Positions 33,912 to 43,716 of a DNA stretch of 64,000 nt are shown piece after piece. The notes under the pieces were generated by a model. It was given only the letters and a program-made list of their open reading frames with translations. It had not been told where the DNA came from and made no database searches. Each line of letters opens with the position of its first letter. The stretch's first letter is position 1. The DNA comes from Achaetomiella virescens (Eukaryota; Ascomycota; Sordariomycetes; Sordariales; Chaetomiaceae): contig JARNGD010000126.1 of NCBI GenBank assembly GCA_031001845.1, positions 1 to 64,000 on the forward strand, read 5' to 3'. A program made the position numbers and the translations under genes.

Positions 33912-34876
33912 ATTCTTCCATTGCATGGCGCTTTACTTTAGTACTGGTATCTGAGAGGAAGGGAGATTTCCCTCTGTGGGCGTTGGTGGATATGCTTCGG
34001 AGCGCAGAAAGTCAACACGGTCTGGATCTACTCCTACCTCATCTCTGAATTCATTATCTCCTTGGTTTATCACGTTGGCAACTCGAGTCACATCCACATG
34101 CTGTGATGTTGGACTTGACAGCCTTGTGTCCCCAGAATTAACGGCCAACGCTGTGGGTCCAGGCCGAGGATCGACGCCGATTTTTCTCAGGAACATGACC
34201 GATTGCGACGGCCGCAATCTCTCACCTCGCTGGCTCAAAAGGCTAAGATGCGGCTGTCTATTCCAGCATATTCGGAGCTAACGTTGTCGCTCCTTTTCCT
34301 GCCCATTCTCCTGTTGCCCTTGGTGTGGTTCACGGCGCAAGAATGGATCATCAAGTGCTTTCCCGGGAGTTACGGGCTCTTGGGAACAGAGCGATTTGAC
34401 GACAGAGATCACGGCGTTCGTAACCATCTCAATATACCCGGGGATAAACCCGCTCCAGCAAACCCCAACTGTTTCACAAGCGGCCGGGGGTATGGGCTGA
34501 TGAGTCCGTCAGCCCTACCCGACATCCTTGCTCAATGCTAGCGCCTAGATGCATGCGGGGGCCGATGCTTATACCAGGATTACGCCCACGTTTCTCTGCA
34601 AGCCAAGGCTCTGGAACCTGCGGTTTCGCAAGGCAGAAGAAGTCAACCGAACTTTGAAATCCCAGCTCGCCGTCGAGTCCAGTGCGCTCGCCACAACCGA
34701 CGCCTTGCCGCCTTGCCGCCTTGACGCCTTGCCGCCTTGCCGCCTTACCCTGTTTGTCCTTGACTGACGGTTTTATCGTCTCGGCGGACCATCTCCCACG
34801 CCTACAGGCTTCTTGATTTTCTGCGATTCTGCCGTATGTTCCAGCGCCCAAGGTAGTCCCTACCCAACCCGCAAAT
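33912..34876. other. Intergenic, about 0.97 kb
   Basis: Between the small membrane protein gene and PPT1, both plus. It holds a six-copy 8-base tandem repeat. An open frame at 34203-34541 contains a hydrophobic stretch (LSLLFLPILLLPLVWF) but lacks conserved context, so I do not call it. Confidence 0.5.
34701..34748 (+). repeat. Tandem repeat, 8-base unit x 6
   Basis: Six consecutive copies of CGCCTTGC, two of them with one change (CGCCTTGA, CGCCTTAC), about 130 bases before the PPT1 start codon and so probably in its promoter or leader. The unit length is not a multiple of three, so it is unlikely to be coding. Confidence 0.9.
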
Positions 34877-36650
34877 ATGGCGACGCCCCAGGAGAAGGCC
34901 GTCGAGTTCAAGAACCAGGGCAACAAGGCCTTTGCCGCTCATGACTGGCCGACTGCGATCGACTTCTACACCAAGGCGATCGAGCTAAATGACAAGGAGC
35001 CAACCTTTTGGTCCAACAGAGCTCAGGTCCGCGCTCGCACCCACTCCTGGGCGAGACTCGTGGTAGCGTGACTGACCCCCCAAGCAGGCATATCTCAAGA
35101 CCGAAGCATACGGTTTCGCCATCCGAGATGCCACAAAAGCGATCGAACTCAACCCGAGCTTCGTCAAGGTGCGCAACACGCCGCTTTTCGACCCAAACAC
35201 TACGCAAGGCTGACGGTCTTGGGGCGACTCTAGGCCTACTACCGCAGAGCGACAGCATATGCCGCCATCCTGAAGCCCAAGGATGCCGTCAAAGACTTCA
35301 AGACCTGCGTAAAGATCGACCCGGGCAACAAGGATGCCAAGCTCAAGCTGGTCGAGTGCGAGAAGATTGTGCGCCAGCTCGCCTTCTTCGCCGCAATTGA
35401 GGTCGGCGAGGAGCCGTCGGCCGCCGAGGGGCTCGATGTGGACTCGATGGCCGTCGAGCCGCGTACGACGGGGTCCGCTTAGAAAAGGAGATGACCCAGG
35501 AGTTTATTGACGACATGATCGAGCGGTTCAAGAACGGCAAAACAATACACAAGAAATACGTCTACCAGATTGTGCTGGCGGTCAAGAAGATTGTGTACGA
35601 CGAGCCCACCATGGTCGAGGTTGAAATCCCCGAGGATGTGGAGCTTACCGTGTGCGGTGATACTCATGGTGGTTTGTCCAGTTCCGGTTACACGAAAGCT
35701 TGTGACACTGACGCTTGTTCGCAGGCCAATACTTCGATCTGATGGAGCTGTTCAGGTTAAACGGTACGCCCAGCGAGAAGCACTGGTACCTGTTCAACGG
35801 CGACTTCGTGGACAGGGGTTCATGGTCGACGGAGATTGCGCTGCTCCTCTACGCTTACAAGTGGCTGAGGCCAAAATGCTTCTTTATCAACCGTGGCAAC
35901 CACGAGACAGACGACATGAACAGGGTATACGGCTTCGAGGGCGAGTGCAAGGCCAAGTACAACGAGCGGTAGGTCTCTCCAGAGTCCGAATTCGGGACTG
36001 GTCTCTAACAGGTTTGCCAGGGTTTTCAAGCTGTTCTCCGAGAGCTTCTCTGCCTTGCCGCTGGCCACCCTCGTCGGCAAGAAGTTCTTCGTGCTGCACG
36101 GCGGTCTGTTCTCAGACGACAACATAACCCTCGACGACATCCGGAAACTCGACAGGCATAAGCAGCGGCAGCCTGGTCAGGCGGGCCTGATGATGGAGAT
36201 GCTGTGGACAGACCCTCAGGCCGAACCTGGTAGGGTCCCAGCAAGCGCGGCGTGGGCATGCAGTTCGGTCCAGACGTTACCAAGCGCTTCTGTGAGAGGA
36301 ACGGCCTGGAGGCAGTCATCCGGAGTCATGAGGTCCGAATGGAAGGCTATGAGGAGGAGCATGACGGGAAGTGCATCACAGGTATGTATCTGCGTTCAAA
36401 TTCGCCACGCTTGGTATGATGCTAATGTGTACTAGTCTTCTCTGCGCCCAAATACTGCGACATGACGGAGAACAGGGGAGCATACATCAACATTGGTCCC
36501 GACTACAAGCTCAGGTTCTCACAGTTTGACGCCGTCCCGCACCCCAACATCAGGCCGATGGTGAGTCCATGCCCAGCCAAGACCTCAAAATCGAGTGCTA
36601 ACCGCCTCTAGGCATATGCACATAACTCGTTGATGTCATCTCTGATGTAA
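34877..36650 (+). CDS. PPT1: Serine/threonine protein phosphatase 5 (TPR-PP5)
   Basis: Hsp90-associated phosphatase. Three TPR repeats at the N terminus (AVEFKNQGNKAFAAHDWPTA, AYLKTEAYGFAIRDATKAIE, AYYRRATAYAAILKPKDAVK) bind the chaperone tail and inhibit the catalytic domain. The catalytic metal and substrate motifs are all present: GDTHGQ, GDFVDRGSWS, NRGNHETDDMN, LHGGLFS, RSHEVRMEGY and SAPKYCD. Exons end or start at 35026/35088, 35168/35234, 35668/35725, 35968/36021, 36381/36436 and 36560/36612, each in phase. The protein ends AYAHNSLMSSLM, the helix that caps the active site. Single G bases seem lost near 35462 (VEPAYDGVRLEKE) and 36233 (PGRGPSKRGVGMQFGPD). About 475-480 residues, usual length. 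Confidence 0.95.
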
Positions 36651-36984
36651 ATGCGGTCGTCGCCATGACGCGTTAGAGGATTAATGACACGGACTTGGGG
36701 CGCAGCATTATGAAGCAGTTGCAACGCACAGCTGCTCGCATGAGATGCCCGCCTTCGGTTGCGGCTGCACGGTCTATGAGAGCACTACCTCATGATTGAC
36801 CCTTGAGGAAACCGCCGACAGCGCCATTCCATGACCTGGGATTGGAAACAACTCAAGTTCGGAAGGAAGTCCCGCTTCCATGCGGTAGATAGCCAGCCAG
36901 TAGCCACACAGAGCGCATCCATCTAGACTTTCATATCTCGATGGACCCCAGCCCAAACCAGAAATAAAAGCAAAATCCTTCTTC
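36651..36984. other. Intergenic, convergent 3' ends
   Basis: Gap between the stops of PPT1 and the POP8-like gene. No further feature seen. Confidence 0.6.
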
Positions 36985-37470
36985 TCAAGAACTCCAAAGT
37001 CCCGCCTGCTCCCCCCTCCCAATCAACGTCCCCAACCAGTCTCCACACGCCTTAACCTGCAACACCATCCGTTCCCCGCCTACATTGCTCGAAGATAGCC
37101 CAGGAAATGCCGTGATCCCAGCCGCGAAAGCGGGCAAATCCTCTCTTGGAACGCGCACCCAGACTGACGCACCGTCCGTTAGCAGGATGTCGATGGGCAT
37201 GGCCGCACCCGTGTCGCCGAGGAATTGCCGAAGCGCAGAGGTGAGGTAGGAGCGGATTTGGAGGGTGTCGAGCGGCACGTGTTGTTGTTGGTGTTGTTGT
37301 GGGGTTGGAGGGGAGGGGTTGGCGAGGCAAAGGTGGGCGTAGGCGAAGGGGGGTGAACGGAGTGTGGTGGTGGTGAGGGTTCGGGCTTTGGAGAGAGGGA
37401 TTGGTTTAGGGTTGGTGATGGTGGTGGTGGGTTGGTCGATGTCCATTGCGTCGGAGTTGTGTGATGACAT
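36985..37470 (-). CDS. POP8: Pop8-like subunit of RNase P / RNase MRP
   Basis: Small protein subunit of the nuclear ribonucleoproteins that process pre-tRNA and pre-rRNA. Single exon of 161 residues, start MSSHNSDAMDIDQPTTT. The core is one alpha/beta domain: LRSPPFAYAHLCLANPS, then TLQIRSYLTSALRQFLGDTG, AAMPIDILLTDGASVWVRVPREDLPAFAAGI and an end LQVKACGDWLGTLIG. This order (beta strand, helix with SYLTSALRQFLG, strand with DIL and VWVRVPRED) is what I associate with the Pop8-like domain. A Gln-rich insert (PQQHQQQH) sits between the first strand and the helix. No frame break. The family call rests on motif order, so it is less sure than the other named genes. The domain is related in fold to Rpp14/Pop5. 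Confidence 0.65.
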   Translation of the reverse strand: MSSHNSDAMDIDQPTTTITNPKPIPLSKARTLTTTTLRSPPFAYAHLCLANPSPPTPQQHQQQHVPLDTLQIRSYLTSALRQFLGDTGAAMPIDILLTDGASVWVRVPREDLPAFAAGITAFPGLSSSNVGGERMVLQVKACGDWLGTLIGRGEQAGLWSS

Positions 37471-38239
37471 GGTGGTCGTTTCGGAAGGTTGTTTGAGTTA
37501 GTTCGCTTATTCCCGGGTGGTGATGTGGGTGAGATAGGTAGGTGTAAGTCGGGAATGGCGAGTGAGTTGGGCGTGAGCTGGGGATTTGGAAGACTATCTT
37601 TTGAATGGAGTTTCCTTGTGGAACCTGTAGTTGCTCCGACAGCGATGAAACTGACACTAAGATTCAGCGGAGAATTGGTAGCGAGCTTTGATAATCTCCA
37701 TACGTATACACAGCAACAGGGTCAACGGAGCTCAAGATGAAAAAGAGGATGTTTTTCCAAGGGCGCAATCAATAATGCCTCCAGAAAGCGGCTATATGTA
37801 AGTATGGGTCACACCCCCATTTGTTGCATTTTCTAGCCTCAACAACACTCACGGCGTCACATGGGTAGCTCTTTCTTCCACTGTGGCACCGTAGCTGTGT
37901 GAACAGCATATAGTGACCGAAGAAGGAGCGGGCGAAATCTGGAGCACCCTAAGGCTACGGGAATCGCAATGAAATAGACGTTCATCCATTTGTTCTCGGC
38001 CAGGTTGGCTGGCAGTCAGACACGGCATCCATCATCACAAGCCTGCACTACCTCGGGAAACCGCACTTGGAGACAACCAATCTGTCCGGCGCTCTGTCAC
38101 GACAGCAACCTGTTGTTTGAAGCACACATGCTACGGCCTTGTTCAGTGCCAGATCTCTCGCTAACGCTGCGACCTGGCAGCTAGCCATCGAGCTGGCGCA
38201 ACGCCACCGGATTCCCTCCACTGTGCGCCCTACGAAATC
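37471..38239. other. Divergent intergenic region, about 0.77 kb
   Basis: Between the POP8-like start and the start of a plus-strand membrane protein gene. No coding frame or repeat worth calling. Confidence 0.55.
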
Positions 38240-39356
38240 ATGGATTTCGAGCCCTCAGACTTCGCCCGCTCCGTCGGCCATGTTATCGCCTTCGTTGTTG
38301 GGGGCGTTGGGACCATTGTCAAGATCTTTAGCAAAATGCTGCTAAGTGTGGCCTCCGTCATTTATACACCATTCCTTTGGGTCCTCCAGGCGGCCTCAGC
38401 TGTTGTTCGCTTCATATTCGGCATCGTGGTCTTGCCCTTTGTTTGGTGGTGGGCCGTGGTAACTTGGTTCTGGGATGCATTGACGCCTTGCCATGCCGAC
38501 TTTGAAGTAAGAACCATCCCTCTATCCTTGTTTCGTTTCGCTAAAGACTCTAATACCTCTTCCAGATCCTGGCGAACCTCGTAAGTACAAAGCGGTTCCC
38601 TCTTCATCTCATATCACTCATACCCGTAACTAACCAGCCCAAGTTCGTTCCATGGATAATAACCAGCATCCTCCTCGGCTGGCTGATCTGGAGCCTCAAC
38701 GACCGCATACTGGACTGGATCCATTACAACTTCCCCTTCCTCCAGCCGGACGACTACGTTGATCCCACTACACCGCAACGCCATCAAAGGCAGCAGGCCC
38801 GACACAAGCACTCTCAAGACCGGCAACTGCGCCGCACCACCAAGGGCGCGGATTCCCTAGCCGGCAGCAGCGCGGACACGGACATCGACATGCCTCAAGC
38901 CAAAGGAAAAGGAAAAGCCAAACAACTCACCTACCAACCCCTTCCCAGTGCCAGACCCAAATCGGCGTCCCCCATCCATCGACGACACCAAACCCCACAC
39001 CACCAGCAAAGACATCTGCACAAAAAACAACAACAAGCCGCATGGAAACGCCACGCCGACGAGGAACTTAGTTCTAGCAGCGCAAGCGACCTCGACACGG
39101 GCAACACCCCGCCACCTCTTCAGGCCCGGCCGCCACTGGCAGCAACAAAGCCAGGAACCGCAGGACGGCGGGGTTGACGGCCAAGACAGCAGCGGGCGGA
39201 GGCGGGAGTCGGCGCGCGCTAGGCGCCATCACAAGTAGGATCGAGCTGCTTGCGGAAGCCGCGTGGGCTGCCGCTGGCGCGGAGTTGGGGGTGGGTGCTG
39301 GAGGTGGGGTGGATGTTGATGATACCATTCATGAAGAGGAGGATGAATCCGGTTAG
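38240..39356 (+). CDS. Fungal membrane protein, unknown function, with candidate 15-base micro-exon
   Basis: Not a family I can name. Exon 1 (38240-38506) starts MDFEPSDFARSVGHVIAFVV and holds two or three hydrophobic segments (HVIAFVVGGVGTIVKIF, SVIYTPFLWVLQAASAVVRF, GIVVLPFVWWWAVVTWFW). A 59-base intron with a CTAAT branch is followed by a 15-base exon (38566-38580, ILANL), a 57-base intron with a TAACTAAC branch, then PKFVPWIITSILLGWLIWSL, another membrane helix. Skipping the 15-base exon keeps the frame. The C-terminal half is hydrophilic and low in order, rich in Gln, Arg, His and Ser (SAGSSADTDIDMPQAKGKGK). One frame break near 39120 leads to RALGAITSRIELLAEAAWAA and an acidic end (DDTIHEEEDESG). 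A nuclear-envelope or ER location is only a guess. Confidence 0.6.
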
Positions 39357-39741
39357 TTGCAGGAGTAAGGGGGTTGGGTGCGAGATATGGTGTTGGAAGA
39401 ATTCGTTGGCATTTAGCGTTGGGGCAGGCAGAGAGTTTGATATATGTTTTGTTTACACACGCAGCATTTATACATGGCAATGGTCACATCTTTGTGTTAT
39501 GTAGAAGTATGGGTGAAGGGAAGCACAGTGTACCAAGAGCAGCTCGCATTGTAAACCATCAGTTCAGATATATCGCTTGCATATTAAAACCTATCCTGCT
39601 AGCCCCAGAGGAGACGCCCTACGCCGAGGCCACTGGAGATCCCATGATAGCATACACTTCGCAGCCAACGCACGCCGTAACAGTCCATATCTGTAAAACG
39701 CTTTTTCCCGCTCACCAGGTCCATGCCCGGATAATACAGCC

Positions 39742-39772
<31 letters not shown>

Positions 39773-39783
39773 TCCCGCGCTGT
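39357..39783. other. Intergenic between convergent genes
   Basis: Between the membrane protein stop and the downstream end of the possible BUR1 extension. It contains a 28-base poly(A) run (39742-39769). Confidence 0.6.
39742..39769 (+). repeat. Poly(A) run, 28 bases
   Basis: Uninterrupted A tract; on the BUR1 strand it is T28, starting 14 bases after the second stop codon of the possible BUR1 extension (39784-39786). Confidence 0.9.
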
Positions 39784-39966
39784 CTATTCCATCCACATAA
39801 CTCTTCCCCCGTGAGGTGATCCACGAGGTGGCCCATGAGGAAGTCCATGAGGCCCATAAGGCAGTCTATAAGGCACCCCGTAAGGCTGCCCGTAAAGTGG
39901 TCCGTAAGGCTGTCTGTAAGGCTGTCCGTTAGACCCATAAAGCGGCTGCGGCTTGTCCCGCATCTC
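39784..39966 (-). repeat. Degenerate 12-base repeat, in frame after the BUR1 stop
   Basis: Reading on from the BUR1 TAG (39967-39969) in the same frame gives EMRDKPQPLYGSNG, then about ten four-residue units of the form x-P-Y-G (QPYR, QPYG, PLYG, QPYG, VPYR, LPYG, LPHG, SPHG), then GRVMWME and TAG at 39784-39786. Units differ at third codon positions (TAC/TAT, GGA/GGG) while keeping P, Y and G, as a translated repeat would. See the finding on BUR1. Confidence 0.6.
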
Positions 39967-41777
39967 CTATCTGCGGTACACATCGCGATCCCTATCCCGA
40001 TCTCTATCCCTCTCCCGATCACGCATCGGCGACCGGCTGCGACTCCTCGTCCGGCTATTCCTCCCCCTCTCGTCATAATCCCTGGGTCTCCGATCCCAAT
40101 CATGTCGTCTATCGTCCCTATCGTCCCTCCGGCGCCGGTCGTCTCTCCTTGGCGCGTCTCTGTCATAACTTGGAATGTATGTATCGACGTCCTGTCGACT
40201 GCCCCCACCTCGGTGAGGTCTTCTGTCGCGGTAGTCTGGGTGATCGCCGCCATCGGCGGGTGGGGGTGGCCGGGGCGGTAGACCACGATCTCTATGCCAC
40301 GCGGGTACTCGCTCCTCTGGGGCTCGGCTGTTGCGCGGGTAGCGGCTGCCGTTGGCGCCGTTTCTGCTGTTGAAGCCGTCGCCGCTGAAGGAAGTGTTGG
40401 GCCCGTCATGAGGCCCGCGGCCAACGGTGCCGCCTTTGGGAGCAGGGGGCAGGGCTGCTCTCCTGTCGTGGAACTTTCGCCTGTCGAGCTCGTGGCTCTC
40501 TTCAAAAGATGGGAGCTCGTGAGGTTTGGCGGGGTATGGTGCGGTGCGGAAGTAGGGGTGTTGGAGTGCGTCAATCGCATTGATGCGGCTTCGCCAGTCG
40601 AGCTTGAGGAGCTCTCTGAGGAGCGAGACAGCGCCTGATCCGTACTCTCTGAATCTCTGGGATAGGTTGCCTTGTCTGGGCCGAGGCTGCAAGGCTTCCG
40701 CTCCCGGCAGCGATCGCCATCCGGGCATGTTCTCGTCTGTAGGCGTTCCGCAGAGCTCGAAGATGATCTCAAGCTGGTGACCGTCGCTCTCTCCGGCAAG
40801 GATGGGCTTGCCGACAAGCATCTCGCCGAACACGCATCTGGCAGGGGGTTAGCATGAGTTTGTTCCTGACCTGTGTTGGGCAACTTACCCGACACCCCAC
40901 ATATCGATGGCTGTGGTGTACCGTTTCAGGTGCATCAACAACTCGGGAGGTCTGTACCAGCGGGTCACCACCAAGCTCGTGTAATCGCGCCGCCCCTCGC
41001 CGCCGCCTCGGCCAGGCTTCGGCACTTCTCCCTCGTAATGCCTTGCGAGACCGAAATCCGCAATCTGGAGGATACCCTTATTGTTGATAAGAAGGTTGGC
41101 AGCCTTCATATCTCTGTGCAGGATATGGTTCTCGTGCAGGTACCTGAGGCCCTCGAGCAGCTGCAGCATGTAGCACTTGATCTGGGGCTCTGTGAAGTGC
41201 ACTGAGGGGTTGTCGAGGAGGCCAGAAAGGTCGTGGTCCATGTAGGGTGTGACCATATACATAATAGGTCTCTTCCGCTTGTCGGCTGGAGCAAGTTAGC
41301 CAGCGGCGTAACGATTCGCAGCCGTGGGATAGACTTGCGGTCCTAGATGGATGTTCGACAGCCATATCCTCCAGACGCAGGATGTTCTTGTGGGAGAGGA
41401 GCTTGAGCAACTTGATCTCGCGGAGTGCGGTGATTGGAAACTGGGCAAATGTCAGGTGCGTCCGCTTCGGCGAAGGGCTCGGAGGGGCTTACGCCATCCT
41501 TCTCGTTATGCATAATGATCTTCTTGACTGCCACCATGGCGCCAGTCTTCTTGGATCTCGCGCGATGGACCTCACTTCGACAAATGTCAGCGTGCGGTAC
41601 GACATGGGGGAGGGTTCGTCAAACTTACCCGAAAGTACCCTCGCCTAGCTTGCCCAGGATCTCATAGTCTGTAATCCGCGAACATCCCACAAAGCTGTTT
41701 CTAGGCCGCTGATGTGCGATGGCAAAAGTGCGGGGAGATGGGGCACCAAGGCCGCCATTTATCTCGGGGACGCTCAT
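39967..41777 (-). CDS. BUR1: Cyclin-dependent kinase Bur1 (CDK9 family)
   Basis: Transcription-elongation kinase acting on RNA polymerase II and Spt5 in the nucleus. Start MSVPEINGGLGAPSPRTF. Kinase motifs: glycine loop LGKLGEGTFGEV, VAVKKIIMHNEKDG, PITALRE-type helix (FPITALREIKLLKLLSHKN), catalytic HRDMKAANLL, DFGLARHYEGE, and TRWYRPPELLMHLKRYTTAIDMWGVGCVFGEM. The C-terminal tail is disordered and rich in Arg, Asp and Ser (RDRRRRDDRDDRRHDWDRRP; SRTRSRSRSP), ending DRDRDVYRR. Exon borders: 41629/41574, 41493/41440, about 41339/41285 and 40889/40837. The third donor is GCAAGT, the GC-AG type, and a missing base there would restore phase. An in-frame repeat follows the stop codon, so the true C terminus may reach 39784. 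Divergent from the complex I gene, 653 bases apart. Confidence 0.92.
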
Positions 41778-42430
41778 GGCTGCTTGCGGGATGCAGTCGA
41801 TCTTATCGGCGAGGTTCGTTCGTTGCTGGCAGCTGATCGACTCCGTTGGGTGCTTGGTGCAGTGCGAAATTGGTAGGTTGGTCTTGTACTAGACAGAAAG
41901 TCGAAGAGAAAAGAGAAGACGCAGGCTCCTCAACCGGGGATGATGAGCGACATGGCAGGGCGCGGGTTTGTGTGTTTACTATTGAGAGGTGGACACAATA
42001 GAAACCCCAAAGGTTCAGGAACTGAACTACGAAGGTTCAATGGCACGACACGGCAACAGGCGGTACTTCGACCAAGCCCCTGCCTTTCGCACCTTGCTGG
42101 ACAGCGCACAGACCAGCTGGAAGCCGCCTGCGCAGAAGCCAGTAAGAGTAAAGTTGCCGCCTGGAAAATCAGGCACATTTAAATAGCTCTGCCAAGCTCG
42201 CGGCTCGGGTACGTACCTGAACCCTGGTCCGGCGGGTGTCACTCTTCTGTCTGTCGACGACAGCCGATTTCAGAGCTCGAACACCTCAGCAGACCGCGAC
42301 CAACCACCACTCCACGCACAACTCGCGCACACCTCCAATCCGACTTGCGAAAGGGCCCGTACGAGCCTCCTCTCCCGCCCACCCCGAATTGACTCTAACG
42401 GACCGCCCTCCAGAGGCAGACACGCACACA
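41778..42430. other. Divergent promoter region between BUR1 and the complex I gene
   Basis: 653 bases between two start codons. No conserved frame. Short open frames at 41940-42186 on both strands look like chance. Confidence 0.55.
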
Positions 42431-42695
42431 ATGGCCGGCGCAGGTCCCCACGTTCGCCCTTTCTACCGGTTCGCCGCCACTGGCCTCGGCGGGCCATGTG
42501 GTTTTGGGTATGTTGGCCTGAGAGGGGAACCATTGGAGCGGGAGAACTGACTGAGGACAACGCAGATCTTCTACAGGGCGAAGAAGGACGGTACGGACCG
42601 ACCCCGTAGTCGCTCACTCCGCTTCGACAACCAGCAGCTGACATGACCTTGCAGGGCCCGTTCTCCTCGGCTGGAAGCACCCTTGGGATCATTAG
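42431..42695 (+). CDS. Complex I accessory subunit, NDUFB2 (AGGG) type
   Basis: Tiny membrane-arm subunit of mitochondrial NADH:ubiquinone oxidoreductase. Three exons: 42431-42507 (MAGAGPHVRPFYRFAATGLG..AMWFW), a 25-base exon 42566-42590 (IFYRAKKDG) and 42655-42695 (PVLLGWKHPWDH, stop). Both introns have GT..AG ends and join in phase. The layout resembles the animal AGGG subunit: a short basic N terminus with a P-x-Y-R motif, one MWFW-containing membrane helix, then a short VLLG-x-P tail. One G is missing near 42491; without it the reading gives GLGGPCGFG and the MWFW helix is hidden. The repaired protein has about 47 residues. It would be missed by most gene finders because of its size and exon structure. 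The assignment to NDUFB2 rests on motif likeness and is fairly but not fully secure. Confidence 0.75.
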
Positions 42696-43716
42696 ATTCG
42701 GATACAACCTAAACGGGGGCGCTGTACATATTATACCATCTGTCGAATCAGACGCGACTCGCTCGTGGCCGGCCAAAAGACGGTTGTGTTTCTTTCACTG
42801 CCTGGTTCTCCCATAGCCGAGATGCCCGTGGATACTGTGTATCAACGCTCACCAGAATGGTGAAGGAAGTCCTCTTGTCCTTTCCTCTTGAGTGTCTTAA
42901 AGGCCATCTTGGTCTGACTGGTGGTCAGTCCCAATCTTGCTACTTCTGACTTTTCAAGGGTTCTTGCGCTAAACACATTCTGTTTCCGAGGCCCAAGCTG
43001 TCTGAACCTCCGTGCCTGACCAAATGGCACTACTTCTATCTAGGATGATTCCGATTACACCGGTGTATACGATCACTGGTGGTCCAAGTGAATGAGGGAT
43101 GCGCAAGTTATGTCTGGGTTGATTCAGTTTTTGGGTAGATCTAGGCCACCTCCTCGTCAACTCCTACTTAGACCCCATGATGTCCATATGGTTGCCGATG
43201 CCAATCGTTTTTTTACAAATATAGAAAAGAAAAGGAAAAAAAGGTTGTTGGAGGGTAACCAGAGCAAAAATATACTCTCTCTCTCAACAATAGCCCTGAA
43301 ATGCTCCGCCGGCCCCATCAACCTGGTCCCCATGTCAACCATTGCATCGTCTCCAAGAATTGTCATCAAAAAGATCACCGTCTCTCGCACACAACTTCCA
43401 GCACCGGACTTCGCTTCGCAGACGCCTACAATGCCTCTCCCTTATGTTCATAGAAAACCAGTCAGATGGCAGTTGAGATGACAGCTCAATGACTTAAAGT
43501 GTTAGATGTGGGTCGCCCTGGCCTTACGGGTCGGAGGAAGAGTCATCAAAGACGCGCAACCTAGATAGCTTGGAGTACAAGATCGTAATGTCATGTGGGA
43601 TAAACCCCCATATCCTACTAGCACTGCTTAGCTCGACCTCAGCGCTAAGCGTTCTAATACTGAAAGGAGTAGAACCTAGACCCCTATCCCTGATGCGGCG
43701 CTTTGAAGAATACACC
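42696..43716. other. Intergenic between convergent genes, about 1.0 kb
   Basis: Between the complex I gene stop and the P5B ATPase stop. An open frame at 43092-43481 shows no conserved motif. No RNA gene seen. Confidence 0.55.

Noticed and set aside
34203..34541. Open frame with a hydrophobic stretch upstream of PPT1
   Set aside because: One hydrophobic segment only; the rest is not protein-like, and the start context and downstream sequence give no support.
39591..40895. A 434-codon open frame on the minus strand
   Set aside because: It is a second frame across the BUR1 C-terminal low-complexity region and the poly(A) tract. BUR1 in the neighbouring frame has clear kinase motifs; this frame has none.
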